Part shown: positions 35,193-43,836 of the stretch, in pieces
Position numbering within the stretch: the first letter of the stretch is position 1
How the letters are laid out: each line of letters opens with the position of its first letter
NCBI GenBank assembly: GCA_037200445.1
Contig: JBBCGH010000001.1
Span: forward strand, 5,530,001 to 5,594,000
Source of the DNA: Alphaproteobacteria bacterium
GTDB lineage: Bacteria > Pseudomonadota > Alphaproteobacteria > Rhizobiales > Xanthobacteraceae
Reading direction: 5' to 3'
Length of the DNA stretch: 64,000 nt
Position numbers and translations under genes: made by a program
Notes under the pieces: model-generated
What the model was told of the DNA's origin: nothing
Database searches by the model: none
Seen by the model: only the letters and a program-made list of their open reading frames with translations

Positions 35193-36371
35193 TTACGATT
35201 TAAGCTCGCGTCCCGCGAACCACAGCTTCGGATCGGCCGCGCGCACGCGCGCCTCGGGCAAGCCAAGCTCGCGGCGCACGATATTGGTGCCCTCGACCAG
35301 CGCCACGCATTTGTAGAACGCGATGCGGCGCGACAGGCCCTCGCGGCCGAAGCCGCAATCGGTCGAGATGATCAGCTTTTCCTTCGGGATGAATTCGAGC
35401 GCCTTGCGGATCAGCGCCGCCACCTTCTCGGCCGGCTCGACCACCGTGTCGCAGTGATTGACCACGCCGATTGCGATCTTCTTGTCGGTCTTGACGTGTT
35501 TGAACAGCGGCAAATCCTTGCCGTCCGAGCTGGCGCATTCGATGGTCAGCACATCCCCATTGAGCTGCAACAGATGCGGCAGAGCGCGCTCGTAGCTCGG
35601 CACGTTATAATGCACGCGCTGCTGGTTCGGATTGCCCCAGCAGGTGTGCACCCAGATTTCGGCGTTGACGCCGGCGAGTTGGCGGTTGAACGCCTCGGTG
35701 AGGAATTCGAGATCGGCGTCAGTGCACTCCTTCTGCTGTGCGCGCATGTGATGCGGCGGCTCCTCGACCTGGATCAGCGGGCAGCCGGCGTCGGCCATGT
35801 CGCGCAGCTCGGCATTCATGATGTCGCAGAGGTCGAGCATCATCTCCTTGTCGTCGCGGTAGAACGCATTCCAGAGCATCCCGGCCATCGAGGGCGCGCA
35901 GATCGCGCCGAACTTCACCGGCCGGTCGGTCATGCGCTGTGCGACCTGCCAGATCGCCGCATATTCCAATGGGCCACGCGTGAGTTTCTCGCCAACGACA
36001 CCGGGCTGATAGGCTTCCTGCACTTCCCATAGAATCTTGCCCGGACGCAGGCCATGGCGCGACATCCAGCCGCGCGAGGTGTCCTTGTGGCCCGTGATGC
36101 CGCCGAGCCGCTCGATCGGATAGAAAAACCAGGATTTGCCGCCGACGGTGAGATCGAAGCGGCTGTCGCCGTCGGTCACGATGTCGAGCCCGGCCGTCTC
36201 CTGCTCGGCGATGATGCTCGCAACCGCGTCGAGATATTGCTCGCGGAACAGCGAGTCGCCGAGCGCCGCCTTGAACGATCGCCCCTCGAGGCTGCGGTCG
36301 AACCATAAGGGCCGCGGGTAGGAGCCCGTGATTGTGGTGGGCAAGATCATGTCGCGCGTGACGGTGAGCAC
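35193..36371 (-). CDS. MetE-like (cobalamin-independent methionine synthase C-terminal family) methyltransferase
   Basis: A 392-residue protein related to the C-terminal catalytic half of MetE. It has TTITGSYPRPLWF, DIVTDGDSRFD, PLIQVEEPP and zinc-type ligands in WVHTCWGN (His and Cys), TIECAS (Cys) and STDCGFGRE (Cys). Stand-alone MetE-like proteins of this length transfer methyl groups from varied donors or have other alkyl-transfer roles, and true methionine synthesis is not assured. The GTG start has GAGG five bases upstream; an ATG at 36350 is an alternative. It heads the three-gene unit that runs to 33042. Confidence 0.82.
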   Translation of the reverse strand: MLTVTRDMILPTTITGSYPRPLWFDRSLEGRSFKAALGDSLFREQYLDAVASIIAEQETAGLDIVTDGDSRFDLTVGGKSWFFYPIERLGGITGHKDTSRGWMSRHGLRPGKILWEVQEAYQPGVVGEKLTRGPLEYAAIWQVAQRMTDRPVKFGAICAPSMAGMLWNAFYRDDKEMMLDLCDIMNAELRDMADAGCPLIQVEEPPHHMRAQQKECTDADLEFLTEAFNRQLAGVNAEIWVHTCWGNPNQQRVHYNVPSYERALPHLLQLNGDVLTIECASSDGKDLPLFKHVKTDKKIAIGVVNHCDTVVEPAEKVAALIRKALEFIPKEKLIISTDCGFGREGLSRRIAFYKCVALVEGTNIVRRELGLPEARVRAADPKLWFAGRELKS

Positions 36372-36409
36372 GGGAGCCTCGCTGGGTAAGAATGGTCAAT
36401 TGTTCGGAG

Positions 36410-36502
36410 GCGAATGGCGAATAGCGAGTGACGAATGGGGACGAATTGAACGGTACGCATTCTGACTCATGGCTATTCGCCATTCGCTACTCGCTATTCG
36501 CC
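36410..36502. repeat. Inverted repeat of GCGAATAGCGA-type motifs
   Basis: The left arm GCGAATGGCGAATAGCGAGT and the right arm CTATTCGCCATTCGCTACTC with CGCTATTCGCC are inverted copies about 35 bases apart, made of the short unit GCGAATRGCGA. This resembles simple interspersed repeats found in Bradyrhizobium-type genomes. It fills the gap between the iron-type binding-protein gene and the MetE-like gene on the same strand. Confidence 0.65.
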
Positions 36503-36503
36503 C

Positions 36504-37535
36504 TCACTGTCGATACCCGTAGGCCCTGTTCCAGTCGTCGGTCCAAGGCTTGAATATCCGCTCGATCTCGGCATCGTCCGGGTACCAGGCCTTGATCGCC
36601 CTGGCATCGACTCCGGGCGGCATGGGCGCATTGGCGAGCGATGAGAACGAGCCGAGCTCCACCATCAGCGCCTGCCCCTCGCGCGACAGCGCCCAGTCCA
36701 TGAACAGCTTCGCCGCATTGGGATTGCCCGCACCTTTCGCGATCCCGGCGGAGAAAACCGTGACCGGCACGCCCTCAGGCGCGAAAAACCACTTGATCGG
36801 CGCGCCCTGGGCGGCGAGCGGAATGGCGAGATTGGTGACCAGCGGCGCAATCGCGATCTCGCCGCGGATCATGGCATCGACCATCGGGGCCTGGCTCGGA
36901 TAGAGCGTCGGCTTGAGCGCGGCCTGCTTCGCCCAATACTCCTCGCCCATGACCTTGCGTTCGAACATCGCGCGGTTGAACGGCGCGCCGCCGGACTGGA
37001 TGATGGTCTGACCGAGGTGCAGCTTGCCGAATTCGGGCTTTACCAGATCGGCCCATGATTTCGGCGGGTCTTTCACAAGCTCAAAGTTGTACGTGATGGT
37101 CCAGGCATTGCCGGAGCGCGGCCACAGCCGGTCGCCGGTGCGCGCGATCTCCGGATAGTCAGCGGCATTCGGCGGCGCATAAGGCGCGAACAGCTCGATC
37201 ATGGCGCGCGCCTGCACCCGATCGGAGATATCGATCACGTCGGCGATGATCCGGCTCGCCGCCGCCTCGGTCTTGATGCGCGTGATCAGTTGCCCGGTTG
37301 GCGCGCGCACGATCTCGATTGCGATGCCGGGGAAGCGCTGGGAAAAACGCTTGAAGACGACCTGCTCGGTATCGAGGAAGTTCGCCGTGTAGAGGACGAT
37401 CTTGCCCTCCTTCTTCGCTGCCGCCAGCAATTCGGCTGAAGGAACGAACTCCGGCTCGGCTGCATGCGCCGTGCACGCAAGGACGAGTGCGGCGCAAGCC
37501 GCAACACCGCCCCGCGGGATCAAGGTTCTGATCAT
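36504..37535 (-). CDS. Extracellular solute-binding protein, ferric-iron (AfuA/FutA) type
   Basis: A 343-residue periplasmic protein. The chosen ATG starts MIRTLIPRGGVAACAALVLA with Sec cleavage near AHAAEPE. EGKIVLYTANFLDTEQVVFK, IEIVRAPTGQLITRIKTEAA, DVIDISDRVQARAM and YNFELVKDPPKSWADLVKP are the pattern of family-1 binding proteins of Fe3+/thiamine/phosphonate importers. Conserved Tyr pairs for iron binding are not obvious, so the ligand may be organic. No permease or ATPase gene is adjacent. The glycosyltransferase-like gene ends 50 nt upstream. Confidence 0.85.
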   Translation of the reverse strand: MIRTLIPRGGVAACAALVLACTAHAAEPEFVPSAELLAAAKKEGKIVLYTANFLDTEQVVFKRFSQRFPGIAIEIVRAPTGQLITRIKTEAAASRIIADVIDISDRVQARAMIELFAPYAPPNAADYPEIARTGDRLWPRSGNAWTITYNFELVKDPPKSWADLVKPEFGKLHLGQTIIQSGGAPFNRAMFERKVMGEEYWAKQAALKPTLYPSQAPMVDAMIRGEIAIAPLVTNLAIPLAAQGAPIKWFFAPEGVPVTVFSAGIAKGAGNPNAAKLFMDWALSREGQALMVELGSFSSLANAPMPPGVDARAIKAWYPDDAEIERIFKPWTDDWNRAYGYRQ

Positions 37536-37585
37536 CGCCACCTCGCGCCTGATTGCCTGCTCTATCTTATTCGCCGTTCCGCCCG

Positions 37586-38287
37586 TCACGCGAGCCTCGA
37601 GCGCCCCGCAAGATACGATCGAGTCGCCGGGGCGGCCGCCCCGCTCCCCGCCGGCGCGAAGCGCAACGGCTCTCCGTCGAACTCGGCCTGCAGCAGCTTG
37701 AGCGAGGCGGCATCGTCGACATCGTACCAGCCCGGCACGCTGGTGACAGGCACGCCGATCTCCTGCGCGCGTTCGACCGTCCTTTGATGGACCTGCGGCG
37801 TGCTCCAGGGAATGTCGGCAAACAATCGCTCGTGCGCCTCCGACAGCCCTATCAGCGTATAGCCGCCGTCGAGCGCCGGGCTGAGCACGATACCACCACG
37901 CCGCGTTGCGTCGACCGCAGCACGCAGGATCGACGCCGGCAGCGTCGGACTGTCGCCATTGACCAGAATCACGCCGGCATGGCGGGCGAGCAGCGCGCGC
38001 GTCGCCGCAATGAGCCGGACCCCAAGATCGCCCTCACATTGCAAGAGCAGCCGGAAGGTCGCGGGCAACAGCGTCCGCAACTGCGCCTCCGTGCCGGCCG
38101 GCGTGTAGACCGCATAGCCAATAGTGTTGCCCTCGTGCGCAACTTCGTCGACGGTCGCCGACAGATCGCGGATGAAGCAGGCGGACAGCGCTGCGCCCTC
38201 CTCCGGACGCAGTGGCGGACAGAGCCGGGTCTTCGACCGTCCTGGCGCCGGCGTCTTGCAGACAATGGCAATCGCGACGTCTTGCAA
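37586..38287 (-). CDS. DUF2064 / TIGR04282-type glycosyltransferase
   Basis: About 233 residues with a nucleotide-sugar-transferase (GT-A) fold. It has AIAIVCKTPAPGRSKTRLCP at the N-terminus, VILVNGDSPTLPASILRAA and IVLSPALDGGYTLIGLSEAH, the defining motifs of this family, whose members are often annotated as arsenosugar-biosynthesis glycosyltransferases. The start is probably a TTG (LQDVAIAIV) preceded by GGAGGGG at a good distance; no ATG fits in the conserved frame, and a longer frame reads through the upstream control region. No arsS gene is nearby. Confidence 0.75.
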   Translation of the reverse strand: MQDVAIAIVCKTPAPGRSKTRLCPPLRPEEGAALSACFIRDLSATVDEVAHEGNTIGYAVYTPAGTEAQLRTLLPATFRLLLQCEGDLGVRLIAATRALLARHAGVILVNGDSPTLPASILRAAVDATRRGGIVLSPALDGGYTLIGLSEAHERLFADIPWSTPQVHQRTVERAQEIGVPVTSVPGWYDVDDAASLKLLQAEFDGEPLRFAPAGSGAAAPATRSYLAGRSRLA

Positions 38288-38483
38288 CTTGGTCCCCTCC
38301 GAGACTGATGCCCAATTCGCGACTCGACCAGGCTTCGTTCTGAACCGGTCAAACCCCGACCGATTTTCAGGTGAATCCCTGATACCTGGAACCAGGCTCC
38401 CCGGCGACCATATCGGAACGATCTTGGGGCTGACCTTCAAAGCGCTCGCACGTTCATTCACGCCGTCGACAACAGGAGTCCTC

Positions 38484-40184
38484 ATGACGACAAAGACAAC
38501 GACCTCGACGCCATTGGGCCAACGATCCTCCAACGCGAGCGACAAGGCGCCGAACCGCCGCAACATTTTGCTCGGTGGCACGACATTGGCGGCCTCCGCT
38601 CTTGCCGCAGGCGCGCCTGTTCAGATGGCGCAGGCGCAGATCCAGCAACCCGCCGCGCCGTCGGGCCGCAAGCCAAACATCCTGTTCATCATGGGTGACG
38701 ATATCGGCCAGACCAACGTGAGCGCCTACTCGTTCGGCATGATGGGCTATCGCACGCCGAACATCGATCGTATCGCCAAAGAAGGAATGATGTTCACCGA
38801 CTACTACGCCGAGCAGAGCTGCACGGCGGGCCGGTCGTCGTTCATCACCGGGCAGGCGACACTACGCACCGGCCTCTCCAAGGTCGGGCTGCCGGGCGCC
38901 GATCTCGGCCTGCGCGCCGAGGACATGACCATTGCCGAGGCGCTCAAGCCGCTCGGCTACGCCACCGGCCAGTTCGGCAAGAACCATCTTGGCGACAAGA
39001 ACGAGTTTCTGCCGACCGTGCACGGCTTCGACGAGTTCTTCGGCAATCTCTACCACCTCAACGCCGAGGAAGAGCCTGAGAATCCCGCGTATCCAAAGGA
39101 CCCGCGCTTCCGCGAACGCTTCGGTCCGCGCGGTGTGCTCCGCCGCCGAGCGACCGATCGCGATGATCCGACCGTCGATCCCCGCTTCGGCAAGGTCGGC
39201 AGGCAGACCATCGAGGACACCGGCCCGCTCACAAAGAAACGCATGGAGACGGTCGACGACGAGACCTCGGCCGCCGCCATCGACTTCATCAAGCGTCAGA
39301 CGCAGGCGAATAAGCCGTTCTTCTGCTGGTTCAATTCGACCCGCATGCACGCCATCACGCATGTGCGGCCATCGATGCTCGGGCAGAGCGGCATCAGCGA
39401 ATACTTCGACGGCATGATCGAGCACGACGGGCATGTCGGACAGTTGCTCAAGGCGCTGGACGATCTCGGCATCGCCAACGACACGATCGTCGTCTACTCG
39501 ACCGACAATGGCCCGCACATGAACACGTGGCCGGACGGCGGCTATACGCCGTTCCGCAACGAGAAGAATTCAAATTGGGAAGGCGCATTCCGTGTGCCGG
39601 CGTTCGTACGCTGGCCAGGACGTATCCCGTCAGGAAGCGTGTCCAACGAACTTTTCTCCGGCCTCGACTGGTTTCCGACCTTGGTGGCGGCGGCCGGCGA
39701 TACCGGCGTGAAAGAGCGGCTGCTCGCGGGGTGGCAGCCGCAGCCGGGCGGACGGACCTACAAGCTCCACCTCGACGGCTACAATCAGCTCCCGTACCTG
39801 ATCGGGCAGCAGTCGAATTCCGCGCGCAAGGAATTCTTCTACTTCAACGACGACGGCCAGCTGGTGGCGCTCCGCGTCGAGAACACGAAGGTCACGTTTT
39901 GCGAGCAGCGCGAAGCGGGCACGCTCCAGATCTGGCGCGAGCCGTTCACCTGCCTGCGGGCGCCGAAAATGTACAACCTGCGCATGGACCCGTACGAGCG
40001 GGCCGACATCACGTCGAACACCTACAACGACTGGACCTTCAAGCTGTCGTTCATGGTGGTGCCGGCGCAGGCCATCGTCGCGCAGTTCATCGGGACGTTC
40101 AAGGAGTTCCCGCCGCGGCAGACGCCATCGAGCTTCAGCGTCGATCAGATTCTGGAGTCGCTGAAGCGGCCGCAGGGCGGCTGA
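38484..40184 (+). CDS. Arylsulfatase (type I, formylglycine-dependent), Tat-exported
   Basis: A 566-residue sulfatase. It has a twin-arginine signal NRRNILLGGTTLAASALAAG ending AQAQ, then PNILFIMGDDIGQTNVSAYS (metal-binding Asp pair). The activation motif is SCTAGRSSFITGQ with Cys113, the residue normally oxidised to formylglycine. FGKNHLGDKNEFLPTVHGFD and YSTDNGPHMNTWPDGG supply further metal ligands. The motif is C-x-A-x-R rather than C-x-P-x-R, an allowed variant. CAGGAG precedes the ATG. The region upstream is shared with the divergent glycosyltransferase gene. No sulfatase-modifying enzyme is in the window. Confidence 0.92.
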   Translation: MTTKTTTSTPLGQRSSNASDKAPNRRNILLGGTTLAASALAAGAPVQMAQAQIQQPAAPSGRKPNILFIMGDDIGQTNVSAYSFGMMGYRTPNIDRIAKEGMMFTDYYAEQSCTAGRSSFITGQATLRTGLSKVGLPGADLGLRAEDMTIAEALKPLGYATGQFGKNHLGDKNEFLPTVHGFDEFFGNLYHLNAEEEPENPAYPKDPRFRERFGPRGVLRRRATDRDDPTVDPRFGKVGRQTIEDTGPLTKKRMETVDDETSAAAIDFIKRQTQANKPFFCWFNSTRMHAITHVRPSMLGQSGISEYFDGMIEHDGHVGQLLKALDDLGIANDTIVVYSTDNGPHMNTWPDGGYTPFRNEKNSNWEGAFRVPAFVRWPGRIPSGSVSNELFSGLDWFPTLVAAAGDTGVKERLLAGWQPQPGGRTYKLHLDGYNQLPYLIGQQSNSARKEFFYFNDDGQLVALRVENTKVTFCEQREAGTLQIWREPFTCLRAPKMYNLRMDPYERADITSNTYNDWTFKLSFMVVPAQAIVAQFIGTFKEFPPRQTPSSFSVDQILESLKRPQGG

Positions 40185-40223
40185 TGGTGAAACGTCGGCC
40201 GGCAGCGATGCCGAAACGGCGGA

Positions 40224-41159
40224 TCAGTACCCGAGCGCGAGGTCGACCTCTTGCAGGAGCCCTCCCCCGGCTTCGAGGCTGCGGATGTTTGCAACGATCT
40301 CGGTGACGAGCTGAGCGACGGTCGGCCGGCGTGCCACGTGCGGCATCACGGTGATTTTGGGATGCGCCCAGAGCGGGCTCTCCGGCGGCAACGGCTCGGG
40401 GTACAGCGCGTCCAGCGCCGCGTAGGACAACTGGCCGGAATCGAGCGCAGCGATCAGATCCTTGTCCACCACATGCTTGCCGCGCCCAACGTTCACCAGC
40501 ATGGCGCCGCGCGGCATCATGGCGAAGGTTCGCGCGCAGAAGAGGCCTTCTGTCTCGGGCGTCAGCGGCAACAGGCAGACCGCGATGTCGGTCTGAGCGA
40601 GAAACGGCTCAAGCTGATCGGACCCATGGAAAATCGGGACCTCGGCGGCCGGCCGCGGAGAGCGCACCCACGCGGAGACGTCAAAGCCGAGCGACTTCAG
40701 GATCAGCGCCGGCGCCTTGGCCATCATGCCGAAGCCGAGAAAGCCGACGCGCCTGTGCTCGGGCCGCGCGATCGGCACCCGGAGCCATTCACGCCGCACC
40801 TGGGCGGCCTGATAGGCCGGCATGTCGCGATGCAGGCGCAGAACCTGCATCACGACATATTCCGTCATCATCGGATCGCCACCCGGTGGCTCTATCTTGC
40901 CGAGCGGGACCCCCGGCAGCTTCGGATGCTTGACGATGTCGTCCACGCCCGCCGCGCGGCTGAACATGGCTTTGAGATTCGGAAACGCGGGCAGCGCGTT
41001 GAAATCCGGATGCATGAACGCGAGGTATTCGATGTCGCTCAAGTCATTGACCTCGGGCCAGATGCGAATCGGCAGCTCAGGGATTTGCTCTTTGAACGTG
41101 TCGCGCCAAGCCTGCGCATTGCCGATCCGCTTGTCCAACTCGACGATGAGTAGCGCCAT
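40224..41159 (-). CDS. ghrA: Glyoxylate/hydroxypyruvate reductase A-like D-2-hydroxyacid dehydrogenase
   Basis: A 311-residue NAD(P)-dependent dehydrogenase. The nucleotide-binding turn reads RVGFLGFGMMAKAPALILKS. AVCLLPLTPETEGLFCARTF and LVNVGRGKHVVDKDLIAALD match the D-isomer-specific 2-hydroxyacid dehydrogenase signatures, with His in VMPHVARRPT as catalytic acid. Short length and the N-terminal IWPEVNDLSDIEYLAFMHPD point to GhrA. It reduces glyoxylate or hydroxypyruvate, or a related keto acid. It lies 9 nt downstream of the SDR gene, probably in one operon. Confidence 0.87.
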   Translation of the reverse strand: MALLIVELDKRIGNAQAWRDTFKEQIPELPIRIWPEVNDLSDIEYLAFMHPDFNALPAFPNLKAMFSRAAGVDDIVKHPKLPGVPLGKIEPPGGDPMMTEYVVMQVLRLHRDMPAYQAAQVRREWLRVPIARPEHRRVGFLGFGMMAKAPALILKSLGFDVSAWVRSPRPAAEVPIFHGSDQLEPFLAQTDIAVCLLPLTPETEGLFCARTFAMMPRGAMLVNVGRGKHVVDKDLIAALDSGQLSYAALDALYPEPLPPESPLWAHPKITVMPHVARRPTVAQLVTEIVANIRSLEAGGGLLQEVDLALGY

Positions 41160-41168
41160 GCAGCCTCC

Positions 41169-41969
41169 TTACCGCGCAGCCAGAGAGGTGACCGCGCCGG
41201 GCGTTGCGGTCCGCCCGCCATCGACGACGAACTGTCCACCGGTCGTATTGGAGGCGAGTTCGGAGCAGAGGAACAGCACCATGTTGGCGATCTCGTCCGC
41301 GGTCGTGTAGCGCCCGCTCGGTATCGCGGCCTTGTAGCGTTCCTCAACCGAAGCCGCGTTACCGGGCGCAAGCTGTTCCTCGAGCGCATGGATCATGCGC
41401 GTGTCGACCGGTCCCGGGCACACGGCGTTCACCCGGATCCCCTGGCGCGCTACTTCGCCCGCCGCTGTCTTGGTGAGCCCGATCACTGCGTGCTTCGACG
41501 CCACATAGGCGGGCATGCCCGGCGTCCCGACGAGTCCGGCGACAGAGGCGGTGTTCACCACTGCGCCGCTTCCCTGACGGATCATCTCGGGCAGGACGTG
41601 GCGCAGGCCGAGGAAGACGCCCTTCACATTCACGCCGATCACTGCGTCGAACACCGCTTCGTCGTACTCCGCGGTCGGCGTCACCTTGCCTTCGATGCCG
41701 GCATTGTTGAAGAAGCAGTCGATGCGGCCGAATTTATCGATCGCCGCTTTCACATAGGCCTTCACGTCTGCGGATTTCGTGACATCGGCGGTCACCGCAA
41801 ACGCTTCCCCGCCGTTTTGCGCGATGATGCCAGCGGTCGCCGTCGCTCCCGCGGCGTCGCGGTCGACGACGACCACCTTCGCACCGGAGCGAGCGAACGC
41901 CACGGATGCCGCGCGGCCAATGCCGTTGCCGCCCCCCGTGACCAGCACAACCTTGCCGGTGAAATCCAT
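41169..41969 (-). CDS. Short-chain dehydrogenase/reductase (SDR, classical)
   Basis: A 266-residue Rossmann enzyme. The cofactor motif is VLVTGGGNGIGRAASVAFAR, the acidic VVVDRD after strand 2 suggests NAD preference, and NNAGIEG and the catalytic YVASKHAVIGL (Tyr-x3-Lys) with Ser in NTASVAG are present. PGPVDTRMIHALEEQ is also typical. The substrate is an alcohol or ketone not identifiable from sequence. It is co-directional and nearly contiguous with the GhrA-like gene. Confidence 0.9.
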   Translation of the reverse strand: MDFTGKVVLVTGGGNGIGRAASVAFARSGAKVVVVDRDAAGATATAGIIAQNGGEAFAVTADVTKSADVKAYVKAAIDKFGRIDCFFNNAGIEGKVTPTAEYDEAVFDAVIGVNVKGVFLGLRHVLPEMIRQGSGAVVNTASVAGLVGTPGMPAYVASKHAVIGLTKTAAGEVARQGIRVNAVCPGPVDTRMIHALEEQLAPGNAASVEERYKAAIPSGRYTTADEIANMVLFLCSELASNTTGGQFVVDGGRTATPGAVTSLAAR

Positions 41970-42042
41970 GTGACGACCCTCCCTTGCGGCAGCACCTTAG
42001 CATCGGCGCGCGCCGGCGCAGCCTGACGCGGAAGCGATGCTC

Positions 42043-43137
42043 CTATGCAATGCGGATCGACGCCGGATCGAGCGGGCGCAGGCGCGCTGGGTCGAAAGAT
42101 ATCAGGTCGGTCGTTTCCGCGCGGCCATCGGCAATCACCTCCGCGAGGGCTTCGCCGGTCGCGGGCGCGTTGAGGATGCCCCAGACGCTGTGCCCGGTCG
42201 CGACGTAGGCGCCATCGCTGCGTGACAGCCTTCCAATTAAGGGAAGCCCATCCTGTGTCACCGGGCGAAAGCAGGCTTGCCGGGCGATGATCCGCTCCGG
42301 GCGCAACGCCGGTGACAGGCGCTCGCAAATCGCCTGAAGTCTGGTGACCTCCTCGGGCCGAGGTTTGACGTCGGCAGGGTCTATCGGGAGCGGAAGCTGA
42401 CCCGAAAAAGCCGTGACATGCGTGCTGCCATCGGCGCGCGGGAAGACCTCGATCGTAAGGGCATCGCCGTTGTCCTCGTAGTCAAGAAAGAGTGCCTCGG
42501 CCGGCACGTCTCTCCCGGTACTGTAGACCAGGCTCGGACTTCTCATCCCGAAGACCATCGGGATTTGCAGCCATTGCGCCGCGCGCAGGGACCACGGTCC
42601 CATCGTGACGACGACGGCGTCCGCATCGAGCGTCTCACCGCCGACCTCGACCCCTCCGATCGCGACGCCGCGGCGGACGAAACCCGTGACCTCTCCAATA
42701 CGCAGCCTTGCGCCATGCTGTTCCGCGGCGCGCATCATGCCTACGGTGAAGGCGCGCGGATTGACCATCGCGGTCGTTTCGGTCGTGCTCAGCTGCCCGC
42801 CGATGATCACCCCTCCGGAGAGCCACGCGAGCCTCGGGGCGATGTGCCGGCGCTCGTCGTCATCCGCAACGACAACGCCGCTGTATGCGGATACGCGCTG
42901 ATAACTCCAGCTCCCGATCTCGTCCTGCAGGCTGGCGTGCAGCGCGAAGCTGCGCTGCGCCAGCGCATCGAGCGGGCTGCCTGCGCACCAGTCGCGCGCC
43001 AGAAATCCTCCCGCCTTGCCGGAGGCGGACGACGCGACTTCGACACGCTCCACAACCGTCACGTCGATCCCGCGGCGCGCCAGGAAATAGGCGGTGCATG
43101 CGCCAACGACGCCGCCGCCGCAGATCACGACATGCAT
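42043..43137 (-). CDS. FAD-dependent oxidoreductase, DadA/glycine-oxidase-like
   Basis: A 364-residue flavoprotein. The ADP-binding start is HVVICGGGVVGACTAYFLAR followed by VTVVERVEVASSASGKAGGF. GPWSLRAAQWLQIPMVFGMR and CFRPVTQDGLPLIGRLSRSD with YVATGHSVWGILNAPATGEA are the DAO-family C-terminal motifs. It likely oxidises a D-amino acid, sarcosine or similar amine. It starts 3 nt after the kdpE stop on the same strand, so it may be read through from the kdp operon even though no functional tie is evident. Confidence 0.87.
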   Translation of the reverse strand: MHVVICGGGVVGACTAYFLARRGIDVTVVERVEVASSASGKAGGFLARDWCAGSPLDALAQRSFALHASLQDEIGSWSYQRVSAYSGVVVADDDERRHIAPRLAWLSGGVIIGGQLSTTETTAMVNPRAFTVGMMRAAEQHGARLRIGEVTGFVRRGVAIGGVEVGGETLDADAVVVTMGPWSLRAAQWLQIPMVFGMRSPSLVYSTGRDVPAEALFLDYEDNGDALTIEVFPRADGSTHVTAFSGQLPLPIDPADVKPRPEEVTRLQAICERLSPALRPERIIARQACFRPVTQDGLPLIGRLSRSDGAYVATGHSVWGILNAPATGEALAEVIADGRAETTDLISFDPARLRPLDPASIRIA

Positions 43138-43140
43138 CGG

Positions 43141-43836
43141 TTATCCCTCGGCCGGCGCGCGCAGCCGGTAGCCGATCCCGGTCTCGGTGAGGACGTATTG
43201 CGGCCGCTCGGGATCGGCCTCGATCTTCTGGCGCAACTGCCGCACGTAGACCCGCAGATATTGCGCGTCGGTCAGGTTGTCCCATAGCTCGCCGAGGAGA
43301 AACCTGTGTGTCAGCACCTTGCCGGCATGCTGCACCAGCACCCGCAGCAGGTCGTATTCCTTGGGCGACAGCCTCACCTCCTTGTCGCCGACCTTCACGA
43401 TGCGGCGCACCAGGTCGACCGACAAATCGCCCACGCGAAACACCGGCCGCTCGCCATGGATTTGTAGTTGGTGCCGTAAGGCCGCGCGCATGCGCGCGAG
43501 CAGCTCGTCCATGCCGAACGGCTTGGTCACATAATCATCCGCGCCGAGGTCCAGCGCCTGCACCTTGCCGGCCTCATCGCCTCTGCTCGACAGCACGACG
43601 ATCGGCACGCGCTCGTTGCGTGCGCGGATGGTGCGCAACAGCTCGTGGCCGGCAATGTCGGGAAGACCGAGGTCGAGTATGACGAGGTCGGGCTTTTCCT
43701 CGAGCAGCATCAGCGCGGCCTTGCCGTTTTGCGCTTCGATGATCTCATAGCCCTGCGTGGTCAGGCCCATGCGCAGCAGTTTGCGGATCGGCGGCTCGTC
43801 ATCGACCACCAGCACCTTGATGGGTGCGGCGCTCAC
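43141..43836 (-). CDS. kdpE: KdpE, response regulator of the potassium-transport operon
   Basis: A 231-residue OmpR-type regulator. Its receiver starts KVLVVDDEPPIRKLLRMGLT with acceptor D55 in LVILDLGLPD, and the C-terminal winged helix ends YLRVYVRQLRQKIEADPERP then GIGYRL. The start overlaps the kdpD stop by 4 nt. It should activate the kdp promoter upon K+ limitation after phosphorylation by KdpD; a KdpE-like box is present upstream of the operon. Confidence 0.95.
   Translation of the reverse strand: MSAAPIKVLVVDDEPPIRKLLRMGLTTQGYEIIEAQNGKAALMLLEEKPDLVILDLGLPDIAGHELLRTIRARNERVPIVVLSSRGDEAGKVQALDLGADDYVTKPFGMDELLARMRAALRHQLQIHGERPVFRVGDLSVDLVRRIVKVGDKEVRLSPKEYDLLRVLVQHAGKVLTHRFLLGELWDNLTDAQYLRVYVRQLRQKIEADPERPQYVLTETGIGYRLRAPAEG

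Noticed and set aside
38124-38483. Longer sulfatase start upstream
   Set aside because: The extension covers the control region and part of the divergent glycosyltransferase gene; the Tat signal and ribosome site fit the ATG at 38484.
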